Positions 6,929 to 15,520 of a stretch of DNA of 36,774 nucleotides are shown piece after piece. This stretch comes from Clostridiales bacterium UBA6388 (lineage in GTDB: Bacteria > Bacillota > Clostridia > Oscillospirales > Oscillospiraceae). Positions within the stretch are counted from its first letter, which is position 1. Every line of letters begins with the position of its first letter. Location of the stretch: positions 1-36,774 of the forward strand of contig DJQK01000129.1 in NCBI GenBank assembly GCA_002437575.1. Direction: 5' to 3'. The position numbers were made by a program, and so were the translations under genes. The notes beneath the pieces were generated by a model. That model searched no databases. It had not been told where the DNA came from and was given only the letters and a program-made list of their open reading frames with translations.

Positions 6929-7192
6929 ATGTTTTTGTATGCGTTTTCATTCCGCTCGCTGACCGGCGCACAGACCGGGCGGGATGTTTTGAACGTTTCC
7001 GGTATCGCGGCAGAGCTTTCGCGTGCGCCGAAGTCGATCGCCGTGCAGGGCTGCGGGTATGTGCTGGAGGTATCGGAATTTGATGGTGTGCGGGCGGCGG
7101 GGGTCCTGCGGTCTTACGGCGTGGGCTACCGCAGGGTCTTCCGGCTGTATGACGATGGCTCGGTGCAGGAGGCGGAGTATGATCTATTTTGA
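6929..7192 (+). CDS. DUF3343 putative Se/S carrier-like protein
   Basis: The 87-residue protein fits the small DUF3343 fold: a first strand with phenylalanines and Ser/Thr (FSFRSLTGAQ), then PKSIAVQGCGYVLEV, which matches the family's P-R-x-I-S-x-G-C-G-x pattern with one key cysteine. The start is ATG 6929 behind AAGGAGGGAG; longer reading upstream has no ribosome-binding site. It overlaps the class V aminotransferase by 14 bases, so the two are translationally coupled. DUF3343 proteins are thought to carry sulfur or selenium delivered by cysteine desulfurase or selenocysteine lyase partners, and the neighbour fits. The biochemical role is inferred. Confidence 0.75.
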   Translation: MFLYAFSFRSLTGAQTGRDVLNVSGIAAELSRAPKSIAVQGCGYVLEVSEFDGVRAAGVLRSYGVGYRRVFRLYDDGSVQEAEYDLF

Positions 7193-8276
7193 CGCAGCGG
7201 CGACGACGCTGCAAAAGCCCCCGCAGGTCTCCCGCGCGGCAACGTATGCGATGGCGCACTACGCAAGCCCCGGACGAGGCGGGCACACGCCTGCGATGCA
7301 GGCCTCCGACGCGGTCTATGCGTGCCGGCAGGAGCTGGCGGCAATGTTTGAAGCGAAACCCCAAAACGTGATGTTCACCCTGAACGCCACGCACGCGCTG
7401 AATCTGGCCATCCGGACGCTCGTTTTGCCGGGAGACGAGGTCGTGATCTCCGGCTTTGAGCACAATGCGGTCGTAAGGCCCCTTCATATGCTCGGCGCAA
7501 AGATCAAAATCGCGGGCCGGCGGCTTTTTGACGCGCAGGATGTGATAGGCGAATTTCGCGCGGCCATTACGAAGGACACAAAGGCCGTCGTCTGCACGCA
7601 CGTATCGAACGTGTTCGGCTTCATTCTGCCCATTGCGGAAATTGCGGAGCTCTGCAAAGAGCGGCAGGTGCCGCTGATTTTGGACTGCTCGCAGTCGGCC
7701 GGAATTTTGCCGGTGTCGCTGAAAGCGATGGGCGCGGCGTTTTTGTGTATGCCGGGGCACAAGTCGCTCTACGGCCCGCAGGGAACGGGCGTGCTTGTCG
7801 CATCAGAGCCTGTCAAACCGCTTCTTTGCGGCGGGACGGGGAGCTTGTCTGAAAACGCCGAAATGCCGGATTTTAACCCCGACGCGGCAGAAGCGGGCAC
7901 GCACAATGTGCCGGGCATCTGCGGACTGTTGGAGGGCGTGCGGTTCGTGCGGCAGACGGGGCTCGCGAACATTTCCGCGCACGAGAAAATGCTGGCGGAG
8001 CTTTTTGCCGCAGAACTGGAAAATTTGCCGGGCGTGCGGGTCTTTCATGGGGAAAAGCAGGCGGGCGTGGTGTCGTTTCTGCTGGAAAACGAGGATGTCG
8101 AGCAGACGGCAAAACGGCTCTCCGCGCACGGCGTCTTCGTTCGCGCGGGACTTCACTGCGCACCGCTGGCCCACGCGTCGGCCGGGACGCTCCGCTCGGG
8201 CACCGTCCGGGCCGGTTTTTCGGTTTTCAACACGGCCTTTGAGGTGCGGCAGGCGGCGCGTACGCTTAAATTGTGA
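7179..8276 (+). CDS. class V aminotransferase, cysteine desulfurase / selenocysteine lyase type
   Basis: A 365-residue PLP enzyme of the NifS/CsdB superfamily. It begins IYFDAAATT, carries NATHALNLAI at the cofactor site, the PLP lysine in PGHKSLYGPQGTG (Lys195), the persulfide cysteine in RAGLHCAP (Cys327) and GTVRAGFSVFNT. Such enzymes take S or Se from cysteine or selenocysteine and form a carrier-bound persulfide or selenide. The ATG at 7179 has AGGAGG upstream. It resembles the subfamily (TIGR01977 type) tied to selenium-dependent molybdenum hydroxylases, but selD, yqeB and yqeC are not in this window, so specificity remains open. Confidence 0.85.
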   Translation: MIYFDAAATTLQKPPQVSRAATYAMAHYASPGRGGHTPAMQASDAVYACRQELAAMFEAKPQNVMFTLNATHALNLAIRTLVLPGDEVVISGFEHNAVVRPLHMLGAKIKIAGRRLFDAQDVIGEFRAAITKDTKAVVCTHVSNVFGFILPIAEIAELCKERQVPLILDCSQSAGILPVSLKAMGAAFLCMPGHKSLYGPQGTGVLVASEPVKPLLCGGTGSLSENAEMPDFNPDAAEAGTHNVPGICGLLEGVRFVRQTGLANISAHEKMLAELFAAELENLPGVRVFHGEKQAGVVSFLLENEDVEQTAKRLSAHGVFVRAGLHCAPLAHASAGTLRSGTVRAGFSVFNTAFEVRQAARTLKL

Positions 8277-8304
8277 ACACGTTCCAAATTTTGCGCTTCG
8301 CCAC

Positions 8305-8333
8305 TTGCGCTCAGCTCCATTTTGGAGTATAAT
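8305..8333 (+). promoter_or_regulatory. promoter upstream of cdaA
   Basis: TTGCGC (8305-8310), 17 bases, then a perfect TATAAT (8328-8333). It lies in the 92-base gap after the aminotransferase gene. It is the clearest promoter I find upstream of the 14-kb cdaA-to-rsgA gene run. Confidence 0.65.
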
Positions 8334-8368
8334 CACAATAATTATAAGTATCAGCAGGAGTGGCGTCT

Positions 8369-9244
8369 ATGACCGCGATACGCACATTTTTCCAGGATTT
8401 TTGGAACCGCATCCCCCAGATCGGGGTTAACGATATAATCGATATTCTGATCGTCGCATTTCTGTTCTACACCCTCATGCGCCTGATCCGCTCGACGAGC
8501 GCGGCGCGCATCGCAAGGAGCATTCTGCTTCTGATCGTCGTGACGGGTCTGACGGAGATCTTCAAGCTCTACACGCTCAACTGGATCTTGAGCAAGATTT
8601 TAGAGATCGGCGTGATCGCCCTTGTTATCATGTTCCAGCCGGAGCTGCGGCGGATGTTAGAACGCTTCGGCGGCAAGTTCTTTACGAACCTCATCAGCAG
8701 CGGCACAACGCCGACAGCGGAGCAGCAGGCCATTGAAGCGACCGTTTCTGCGTGCGCGGCGATGTCGAAGGAAAAGGTCGGCGCGCTTCTCGTTTTTGAG
8801 CGCAGCTCGCCGCTGGAGGAGTACTTCAAGACCGGAACGATCATCGACGCAAAGGTCTCCGACCAGCTGCTTCGGAATCTGTTTTTCAAAAACTCTCCGC
8901 TGCACGACGGCGCGGTGATCATCCGCGGAAGCCGCGTGGCTGCTGCGGGCTGCGTGATGCCGCTGTCGGAGAATACGCATCTTCCCGGCGACATCGGCAC
9001 GCGCCACCGCGCGGGCATTGGCACGAGCGAGGTATCAGACGCCGTGGTCGTCATCGTCTCCGAGGAAACGGGCACGATCTCGGTCGCCATCGGCGGGATG
9101 CTCAAGCGGCATCTGGCCCCGCAGACGCTCGGAAAGCTTCTGACCAACGAGCTCGTCGCCGAGCCGGAGCAGAAGAGCGGACCGTTCAAGAGCTGGCTGA
9201 CGAGCCATTTCAAAATGAGGCAGGATCACAATGAAAAGAAGTAA
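8369..9244 (+). CDS. cdaA: diadenylate cyclase CdaA
   Basis: CdaA condenses two ATP into cyclic di-AMP, a second messenger controlling potassium/osmolyte balance and wall homeostasis. The 291-residue protein has three N-terminal membrane helices (within about 15-85) and a cytoplasmic DAC domain. The catalytic motifs HDGAVII (DGA near residue 180) and GTRHRAGIG (RHR near 212) are intact. The start is ATG 8369, 8 bases after CAGGAG, rather than the GTG at 8360. The next gene overlaps by 14 bases and encodes its usual membrane partner CdaR. The glmM that often completes this cluster is absent. Confidence 0.95.
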   Translation: MTAIRTFFQDFWNRIPQIGVNDIIDILIVAFLFYTLMRLIRSTSAARIARSILLLIVVTGLTEIFKLYTLNWILSKILEIGVIALVIMFQPELRRMLERFGGKFFTNLISSGTTPTAEQQAIEATVSACAAMSKEKVGALLVFERSSPLEEYFKTGTIIDAKVSDQLLRNLFFKNSPLHDGAVIIRGSRVAAAGCVMPLSENTHLPGDIGTRHRAGIGTSEVSDAVVVIVSEETGTISVAIGGMLKRHLAPQTLGKLLTNELVAEPEQKSGPFKSWLTSHFKMRQDHNEKK

Positions 9245-10469
9245 ACTCATTACCATGGCAATTTCTCTGCTGGCGGCGATCTGTCTTTGGGCGTATGTCG
9301 TGACGGTGGTCAATCCCGAGGGAGACACCATCATCTCCGGCATCCCCGTGACGTTCTCCGGGCAGGAGGTGCTGCGCGAGGATCAGGGACTGGTCATCAA
9401 GGGCGGCTATACAGACATGGTCTCGGTGCATTTCTACGGAAAAAATACGGACCTGAAAAAGCTCGAACAGTATAAGGACGAAATTTCCGCCGTGGTCGAC
9501 GTTTCGAAGGTGCGAAGCGCGAAGGAATACCAGCTGACCTATCAGCTGACGCTTCCGAACGCGGTGCAGGCGTCGGCCGTGCAGGCCACAGACCGCAATC
9601 CGTCCGTCATTACGATCGAGGTCGAAAAGCTGCTGCGGCGCGAAATCGAGGTGCGCGGCGATTTTTCGGGCGTCGAGGTCGCGGAGGGGTATCTGCTGGA
9701 GTCTACCAACTTTGACTATGACACCGTCACCGTCGAGGGCCCCGAGTCGGTCGTTTCCCAGATCGACTGCGCCCAGATCGTCATGAACCGGACGAACGTG
9801 GATAAAAACATCACGGAGAACGTCGAGTATACGCTCGTAGACGCAGACGGAAACGAGGTCGACACGACGGACCTTACGACGGATGTGGATACCATTCAGG
9901 TGGAAATTGACGTCGTGAAATTCAAGCAGGTGCCGCTTTCCGTGAACTTTATCGACGGCGGCGGCGCGACGGGCGCAGACGCGGATGTGGACATTGACCC
10001 GGAATACATCACTCTCGCGGGCGACGCGACGGTGCTCGACAGCGTCAACACCATCGTTCTCGGCAATATCGATCTCGGGCAGACGGAAAACAACGCCGTG
10101 GTGTCTTTTGATATCAAGATCCCGAACGACGCGAAGAACGTTTCCGGCGAAGAGACCGCAAGCGTGACCATCAAGGTCAAAAACAAGAAGACCCGCGTCA
10201 TCGGCGCGACGAATATCGCCTTCATCAACACGCCCGAGGGCTTCACGGCCAAGAGCATTACCCAGCTCGTGCAGACGACCGTCCGCGCTTCGGCGACAGA
10301 CATTGAGAAAATCGCGGCCAACAACCTGCGCGTGGTAGCGGATCTGTCGGAGTATTCGCAGGCGGGAACGTACCAGGTGCCGGTCACGATCTACATTGAC
10401 GGCTACCCGGAGGCCGGCGTCATCGGAGACGATTACAAGATCGTCGTGGTACTGGAAAACGCAGATTAA
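9231..10469 (+). CDS. cdaR: YbbR-domain regulator of CdaA
   Basis: A 412-residue protein with an N-terminal membrane anchor (about 6-26) followed by an extracytoplasmic tail of YbbR repeats; I count three to four units of the form 'xxVPVxFxG...V.V.G....v..I'. CdaR proteins modulate CdaA activity from outside the membrane. The ATG at 9231 lies within the cdaA coding end, giving translational coupling. The C-terminal end is acidic and has no added domain. Confidence 0.88.
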   Translation: MKRSKLITMAISLLAAICLWAYVVTVVNPEGDTIISGIPVTFSGQEVLREDQGLVIKGGYTDMVSVHFYGKNTDLKKLEQYKDEISAVVDVSKVRSAKEYQLTYQLTLPNAVQASAVQATDRNPSVITIEVEKLLRREIEVRGDFSGVEVAEGYLLESTNFDYDTVTVEGPESVVSQIDCAQIVMNRTNVDKNITENVEYTLVDADGNEVDTTDLTTDVDTIQVEIDVVKFKQVPLSVNFIDGGGATGADADVDIDPEYITLAGDATVLDSVNTIVLGNIDLGQTENNAVVSFDIKIPNDAKNVSGEETASVTIKVKNKKTRVIGATNIAFINTPEGFTAKSITQLVQTTVRASATDIEKIAANNLRVVADLSEYSQAGTYQVPVTIYIDGYPEAGVIGDDYKIVVVLENAD

Positions 10470-10512
10470 CGCCGCAGAAAAGGCGGCTGAAAGAGAAAAT
10501 GGAGATGTTACC

Positions 10513-11391
10513 GTGATTAAAAGCATGACCGGCTATGGACGAGCCGTACAGACCTTTGAAAACCGCGAGATCACCGTCGAGATCCGCTCGGTCAACAACC
10601 GCTATCTCGATTGCAGCGTCAAGCTGCCGCGCGTGTTCTCGTTCGCAGAAGACAGCGTGAAGGCCAAGGTCAAAGAAGCGATCTCACGCGGCAAGGTCGA
10701 CGTGTTCATTACCGTCAGCGTCACCGCCGGAAGCGATATGAAAATATCCCTCAACCGACCGGTGCTCGAAGGGTATCTGGCCGCGATGAAGACGATCGCA
10801 AAGGACTATGAGGTCCAGGACGATATTTCCGTCTCGAGCCTGACGCGGTTTTCGGACATTTTCGTCGTGGAAAAGCAGGAAGAGGACGAAAAGAAGGCGA
10901 CGGAGGAAATTCTCGCCGTCGTGACCGAGGCCCTTTCTAGGTTCACCGCCATGCGCGAAAAAGAGGGCGCAGCGCTGGAGGATGATCTCCGGAGCCGGGC
11001 CAAGACCGTTCTGGCGCTGGTGGAAAAGGTCGAGGCCAGAAGCCCCGTGACGCTGGCAGAATACAGAAGCCGCCTGACCCAGAAGATGCAGGAGGTCTTG
11101 CAGAACACGAATATCGACGAGGGCCGCATTTTGCAGGAGGCCGCCATCTACGCGGACAAAATTGCCGTCGACGAAGAGACCGTGCGCCTGAGAAGCCATC
11201 TTTCGCAGCTCGATGCGATGCTGACCGCCGGCGGCGCGATCGGCCGGAAGCTGGACTTTTTGCTTCAGGAGTTTAACCGCGAGGCCAACACCATCGGCTC
11301 GAAGGGCAACGACCTTGAGCAGGCGAGGACTGTTGTCGAAATTAAGGCCGAGCTGGAAAAGATCCGCGAACAGACACAGAACATTGAGTGA
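10513..11391 (+). CDS. YicC/YloC family endoribonuclease
   Basis: A 292-residue YicC-type protein. It starts MIKSMTGYGRA, the family's signature beginning, with ITVEIRSVNNRYLD next, and ends with the DUF1732 part containing GRKLDFLLQEFNREANTIGSK. YicC/YloC proteins are endoribonucleases involved in RNA turnover. The start is the GTG at 10513, 8 bases after GGAG; the same frame is open further upstream but only this start gives the conserved N-terminus. It sits directly before remA, gmk and rpoZ, as in Bacillus. Confidence 0.92.
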   Translation: MIKSMTGYGRAVQTFENREITVEIRSVNNRYLDCSVKLPRVFSFAEDSVKAKVKEAISRGKVDVFITVSVTAGSDMKISLNRPVLEGYLAAMKTIAKDYEVQDDISVSSLTRFSDIFVVEKQEEDEKKATEEILAVVTEALSRFTAMREKEGAALEDDLRSRAKTVLALVEKVEARSPVTLAEYRSRLTQKMQEVLQNTNIDEGRILQEAAIYADKIAVDEETVRLRSHLSQLDAMLTAGGAIGRKLDFLLQEFNREANTIGSKGNDLEQARTVVEIKAELEKIREQTQNIE

Positions 11392-11403
11392 CGGAGGGCG
11401 GCC

Positions 11404-11664
11404 ATGAAGCTTATCAGCATTGGCTTTGGAAGCACCGTTGCAGCCGAGCGCATTCTCGCCGTCGTCGCGCCGGAGTCCGCGCCCATCAAGCGGCTCATTC
11501 AGGAAGCGCGCGAGCGCGGGATGCTCATTGACGCGTCGTTTGGCCGGAAGACGAAGGCCGTTCTGCTCATGGACACCGACCATGTCATCCTGGCGTCCGT
11601 TTCGCCGGAGATCCTGGCGGCGCGGATGGAGGGGAAACCGGAACCGGAGGAACGTGACGCATGA
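11404..11664 (+). CDS. remA: RemA family regulatory protein (DUF370)
   Basis: An 86-residue protein beginning KLISIGFGSTVAAERILAVV, with APIKRLIQEARERGMLIDASFGRKTKAVL, is the near-invariant DUF370/RemA sequence. In Bacillus subtilis RemA is a DNA-binding activator of biofilm matrix and osmoprotection genes; in Clostridia its targets are unknown. It follows yicC with a 12-base gap and GGAGGG upstream, and overlaps the gmk start in an ATGA. Confidence 0.9.
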   Translation: MKLISIGFGSTVAAERILAVVAPESAPIKRLIQEARERGMLIDASFGRKTKAVLLMDTDHVILASVSPEILAARMEGKPEPEERDA

Positions 11665-12275
11665 AGGGAAAGCTTTTTGTGGTGTCCGGGCCTTCCGGCG
11701 TCGGAAAAAACACGCTTTTGAACGTGATCATTGACAGCTGCGAAAAGGTGCAGTATTCTGTATCAGCGACGTCGCGGCCCATCCGGCCCGGCGAGGTCGA
11801 TGGGAAAAGCTACTATTTTGTCACGCGCGAACGCTTTGAACAGCTGATCGCGGAAAACGCACTGCTGGAATACGCCGAATATGTGGGAAACTACTACGGA
11901 ACGCCGCTCGGCCCCATCCGGGAGGCCATTGAGAACGGCGTCGATGTTGTGATGGACGTGGACGTTGTGGGCGCGCTGAAGATCAAAAAGCGCCTTCCGG
12001 AGGCAGTGCTCGTGTTCGTGACCGCGCCGTCCTTTGATATCATCCGCAAGCGGCTCATCCACCGCGGAGACGTCGCGCCGGGGCTCATGGAGGAGCGGCT
12101 GGAACGGGCAAAATGGGAATGCCAGCAGGCGAAAAACTATGAATACATCGTCGTCAACGACGATCTCAAAACAGCCGGCGAAGAGCTCAAGGCCATCATG
12201 CTGGCGGAAAAATGTAAAACGATGGAACGCATCCATTTGATCAAGGAGGAACTATCATGCTCTACCCCGCAATGA
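11661..12275 (+). CDS. gmk: guanylate kinase
   Basis: Gmk phosphorylates GMP to GDP with ATP. The 204-residue protein shows the P-loop GPSGVGKN at 10-17 and VSATSRPIRPGEVDGKSYYFV, the GMP-binding region. A slight oddity is Asn at P-loop position 17 where Ser, Thr or Gly is usual; the rest of the site is intact. It is translationally coupled to remA upstream. Its last 19 bases overlap rpoZ. Confidence 0.94.
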   Translation: MKGKLFVVSGPSGVGKNTLLNVIIDSCEKVQYSVSATSRPIRPGEVDGKSYYFVTRERFEQLIAENALLEYAEYVGNYYGTPLGPIREAIENGVDVVMDVDVVGALKIKKRLPEAVLVFVTAPSFDIIRKRLIHRGDVAPGLMEERLERAKWECQQAKNYEYIVVNDDLKTAGEELKAIMLAEKCKTMERIHLIKEELSCSTPQ

Positions 12276-12463
12276 GTGAATTACTCAAGCACGTTGACAG
12301 CCGCTATCTTCTGGTGAACGTTGTGGCGCACCGCGCAAGACAGCTGTCGATCGAGTCTGAATTGACGCACGAGCCGCTGACGGACAAGCCCGTCACCATC
12401 GCCATCAACGAGGTGGCCAGAGGCGAGCTGACCGCGTCGCTCAAGGAAAAGTACCTGAAATAA
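12257..12463 (+). CDS. rpoZ: RNA polymerase omega subunit
   Basis: A 68-residue protein with the omega layout: an N-terminal segment (HVDSRYLLVNVVAHRARQL) resembling the D-S-R-Y-x-L-V-x-x-x-A-K-R-A-R-Q motif, and INEVARGEL near the end. Omega assists assembly of the beta-prime subunit. AAGGAGGAA lies just before the ATG, inside gmk, giving the overlap. A short hairpin follows. Confidence 0.9.
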   Translation: MLYPAMSELLKHVDSRYLLVNVVAHRARQLSIESELTHEPLTDKPVTIAINEVARGELTASLKEKYLK

Positions 12464-12474
12464 ATGTTGACTGC

Positions 12475-12503
12475 AAAGGCGTAGGGCAACATCCTACGCC
12501 TTT
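12475..12503 (+). terminator. hairpin between rpoZ and priA
   Basis: AAAGGCGTAGG (12475-12485) pairs perfectly with CCTACGCCTTT (12493-12503) around a 7-base loop. There is no long U-tract after it, so it could be a partial terminator or an mRNA-processing or stability element inside the operon. Confidence 0.5.
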
Positions 12504-12533
12504 CGCACTTGTAATCGGAAAGGCGGGAAGACG

Positions 12534-14981
12534 ATGATCGCACAAGTCGCCGTGAGCTGCGCGGTGTATTCGATGGACCAGCCGTATTCCTACCGCGTTC
12601 CGCCCAATTGGGAGGTACAGCCGGGAATGCGCGTGTTCGTTCCCTTCGGCCGGGCCAACCGGCACACGGAGGGCATGGTCCTGGCCGTGTCGGAGGGGAC
12701 CGATCAGAAGCTCAAATCGATCGAACAGGTGCTGGACGACGCGCCGGTCATGTCGGACGAGCAGCTGCGCCTTGCCGCGTTTGTCAGAGAGCGCTATTTC
12801 TGCACGTATTATGACGCGGTGCGCGCGATCCTGCCCGCGGGGCTCTGGTTCCGGCAGGAGAAAATTTACCGCATCCGGGAAACCGGCTTCGACTGGCGCT
12901 CGATCGCGGAGGAAAGACCACTCGAAGCGTCCATGATGCAGCTTCTCGAGGACCTCGGCGCAAGCGCACCGGAGACGGCACTTCTTTCACTGACGCAGGA
13001 CCGCGAGCAGGCGGAAGCCGCCCTTTCGTGGCTGATATCGAAAAAATATATGCAGGCCGATAGCGAGCTTTCCGCTGCGGCCAGCCCCAAAAAGCAGAAA
13101 TTTGCCGCCATCGCGGCAGGAGAAGAAGCGGCTTCCTACGCCGAAAAGAAAAAGCGCACGGCCCCGGTGCAGGCGGCGGTCCTGGAGCTTCTCGGCGCGG
13201 CGGGCGCGTGCTCTTGTAAAGAGCTCACCGAGCTCACCGGCGCGGGAAGCACGACGTTTGCGCGGCTTGAGAAGCTCGGCCTTATCACCGTCTGGGAAGA
13301 GGAGCGGCCGCCGGAAATTCTGCGATCTGCCAAAAAAGATGCCGCGCCGCCGACACTGAATCAGGAGCAGCAGACGGTTTTTGACGGCCTTCTTTCGCAG
13401 ATGAAAAGCGATAAGCCGGGCGCGGCGCTTTTATACGGCGTGACCGGAAGCGGCAAAACGTCCGTGTATGTAAGTCTTATCTACGAAGCGCTCAAGGAAG
13501 GCAAAAGCGCCGTATTGCTCGTGCCGGAAATTTCGCTCACGCCGCAGCTTTTGTCGAAGCTCACGGCGCACTTTGGAGAGCAGGTCGCGGTGCTGCATTC
13601 GAGCCTTCGCGTGTCGGAGCGATTTGCGCAGTGGAGAAGGATCAAAGCGGGGCTTGCAAAGGTCGTCGTGGGGACGCGCTCGGCGGTGTTTGCGCCGGTG
13701 CAGGATCCGGGCCTTTTTATCCTCGACGAAGAGCAGGAGCACACCTATAAATCCGAAAATTCCCCGCGCTACCACGCAAGAGAAATTGCGCTCTACCGCG
13801 GCGCGAAGGCGGGCGCTCTGGTGCTGCTCGGCTCGGCGACGCCGTCGGTCGAGAGTATGTACAGGGCCAAGCGCGGTGATTACCGGCTCTACACGATCAA
13901 AAAGCGCTTCAACGAAAAGCAGCTTCCCGCGGCGCAGATCGTCGACTTAAAGCAGGAAATCCGGCAGGGAAACGCCACGGCCATCAGCCTGCCGCTGGAA
14001 GAAAAGCTGCGGGATAATATCATCGCCGGCCGGCAGTCGATCCTGTTTCTGAACCGGCGCGGCAACAGCCGGTATCTGGTCTGCGTGGAGTGCGGTGACG
14101 TTCCGGTCTGCCCGCGGTGCAGCGTGCATTTGACATACCACTCCGTGACGCAGCGGCTCATCTGCCACTACTGCGGCTACTGCGAGCCTGTGAGGATGCG
14201 GTGCTCCAAATGCGGCGGTGCGCTCAAGCCCGTCGGCAGCGGCACGCAGAAGATCGAGCAGGAGCTTCGCTGGATCTTTCCGGACACCGAAATTCTGCGC
14301 ATGGACGCAGACACCGTCTCCGCAAGAAACGGCCACGAGCAGATGCTCAGGCGCTTCGAAGAAAAAAAGATCCCGATTCTGCTTGGCACGCAGATGGTGA
14401 GCAAGGGGCTGGATTTTGAAAACGTGACGCTGGTAGGCGTTCTGGACGCGGACATGAGCCTGTATGTGAGCAATTACCGCGCGGCGGAAACGACGTTCAG
14501 CTTAATTACGCAGGTCGTGGGCCGGGCCGGACGCGGCGATGCGGCGGGTGCGGCATTGATCCAGACGATGACGCCGGAGCACCCGGTGCTCATGCTTGCC
14601 GCGAAGCAGGACTACGACGCGTTTTACGACATGGAGATCGCCATTCGGGAGCTGCATCATTGCCCGCCGTTTTCCGACATCTTTTTCATCACCTTTACCG
14701 GGCTCTATGAAGACCGTGTCCAGCAGGCGGCGGCGCGGTTTCGCAATGACCTTCGCGCGCAGCTCAAAACTGCGTCTTATTTAGAGGGCGGCGCGACGGT
14801 GCTCGGCCCTGCGCCCTGCGCGATCGTGAAGATCAACTACACGTATCGCTACCGGCTGACGCTGGCGGCAAAGAACTCGAAAGGACTGCGGCAGCTGCTT
14901 TCTTCGCAGCTCAAGGCTTTTTTCAAGGATAAACAGAACCGAGGCGTAAACGCTTACGCCGACGTCAATTCATACGATTGA
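12534..14981 (+). CDS. priA: primosomal replication restart helicase PriA
   Basis: PriA is the 3'-5' helicase that reloads the replisome at stalled forks. The 815-residue protein has the N-terminal DNA-binding part, Walker A GVTGSGKTSVY (about 302), Walker B DEEQEH (about 397), GSATPS, and a zinc-binding region (about 516-560) with paired CxxC motifs (CVEC, CPRC, CHYC, CSKC) that replace part of the helicase core as usual. The HxxYKS and QVVGRAGR motifs are present. Translation seems weakly initiated, with GGCGGGAAG before the ATG. In Bacillus, coaBC lies between rpoZ and priA; here it is missing. Confidence 0.95.
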   Translation: MIAQVAVSCAVYSMDQPYSYRVPPNWEVQPGMRVFVPFGRANRHTEGMVLAVSEGTDQKLKSIEQVLDDAPVMSDEQLRLAAFVRERYFCTYYDAVRAILPAGLWFRQEKIYRIRETGFDWRSIAEERPLEASMMQLLEDLGASAPETALLSLTQDREQAEAALSWLISKKYMQADSELSAAASPKKQKFAAIAAGEEAASYAEKKKRTAPVQAAVLELLGAAGACSCKELTELTGAGSTTFARLEKLGLITVWEEERPPEILRSAKKDAAPPTLNQEQQTVFDGLLSQMKSDKPGAALLYGVTGSGKTSVYVSLIYEALKEGKSAVLLVPEISLTPQLLSKLTAHFGEQVAVLHSSLRVSERFAQWRRIKAGLAKVVVGTRSAVFAPVQDPGLFILDEEQEHTYKSENSPRYHAREIALYRGAKAGALVLLGSATPSVESMYRAKRGDYRLYTIKKRFNEKQLPAAQIVDLKQEIRQGNATAISLPLEEKLRDNIIAGRQSILFLNRRGNSRYLVCVECGDVPVCPRCSVHLTYHSVTQRLICHYCGYCEPVRMRCSKCGGALKPVGSGTQKIEQELRWIFPDTEILRMDADTVSARNGHEQMLRRFEEKKIPILLGTQMVSKGLDFENVTLVGVLDADMSLYVSNYRAAETTFSLITQVVGRAGRGDAAGAALIQTMTPEHPVLMLAAKQDYDAFYDMEIAIRELHHCPPFSDIFFITFTGLYEDRVQQAAARFRNDLRAQLKTASYLEGGATVLGPAPCAIVKINYTYRYRLTLAAKNSKGLRQLLSSQLKAFFKDKQNRGVNAYADVNSYD

Positions 14982-14992
14982 GAGGAAAAACT

Positions 14993-15520
14993 ATGGCGCT
15001 TCGGAACATTGTCACGGTCGGAGACCCGGTGCTTACCAAGGTCTGCCGTCCGGTCACAAAATTTGACGCGAAACTCGCGCAGCTCATCGACGACATGATC
15101 GAGACGCTGCACGACGCCAACGGCGCGGGACTGGCTGCGCCGCAGATCGGCATTCTGCGCCGCGTCGTCATCATCAACACCGAGGGCGAGGACTGGGAGC
15201 TGGTAAACCCCGAGCTCGTCGAGGTCAGCGAGGAAGAAGAAAGCGGCATCGAAGGCTGCCTGAGCCTTCCGGGAAAGTGGGGCCTTGTGACGAGGCCCGT
15301 CTACGCGAAGGTCCGCGCACAGGACCGCAACGGCGACTGGTATGAATATGAGGGCGAGGACCTCACGGCCCGGTGCTTCCTCCATGAGCTCGACCATCTC
15401 GACGGACATATGTACACCGAATTTGCCGACAAGATGCTCACGCCCGAGGAGCTCGAGGAGCTTCTCAAGCAGGAGGCCGAGGCCGCACAGGAAGAGGAAG
15501 AAGGCGGACCGGAAGCATGA
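14993..15520 (+). CDS. def: peptide deformylase
   Basis: Def removes the formyl group from nascent N-termini using a metal ion. The 175-residue protein has the three conserved motifs: GAGLAAPQIG, EGCLSLPG and HELDHLDG, which supply Gln, the metal Cys, two metal His and the catalytic Glu. The start is ATG 14993 after GAGAGGAAA. The C-terminus is an acidic Glu/Ala tail. It overlaps fmt, which encodes the enzyme adding the formyl group. Confidence 0.96.
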   Translation: MALRNIVTVGDPVLTKVCRPVTKFDAKLAQLIDDMIETLHDANGAGLAAPQIGILRRVVIINTEGEDWELVNPELVEVSEEEESGIEGCLSLPGKWGLVTRPVYAKVRAQDRNGDWYEYEGEDLTARCFLHELDHLDGHMYTEFADKMLTPEELEELLKQEAEAAQEEEEGGPEA

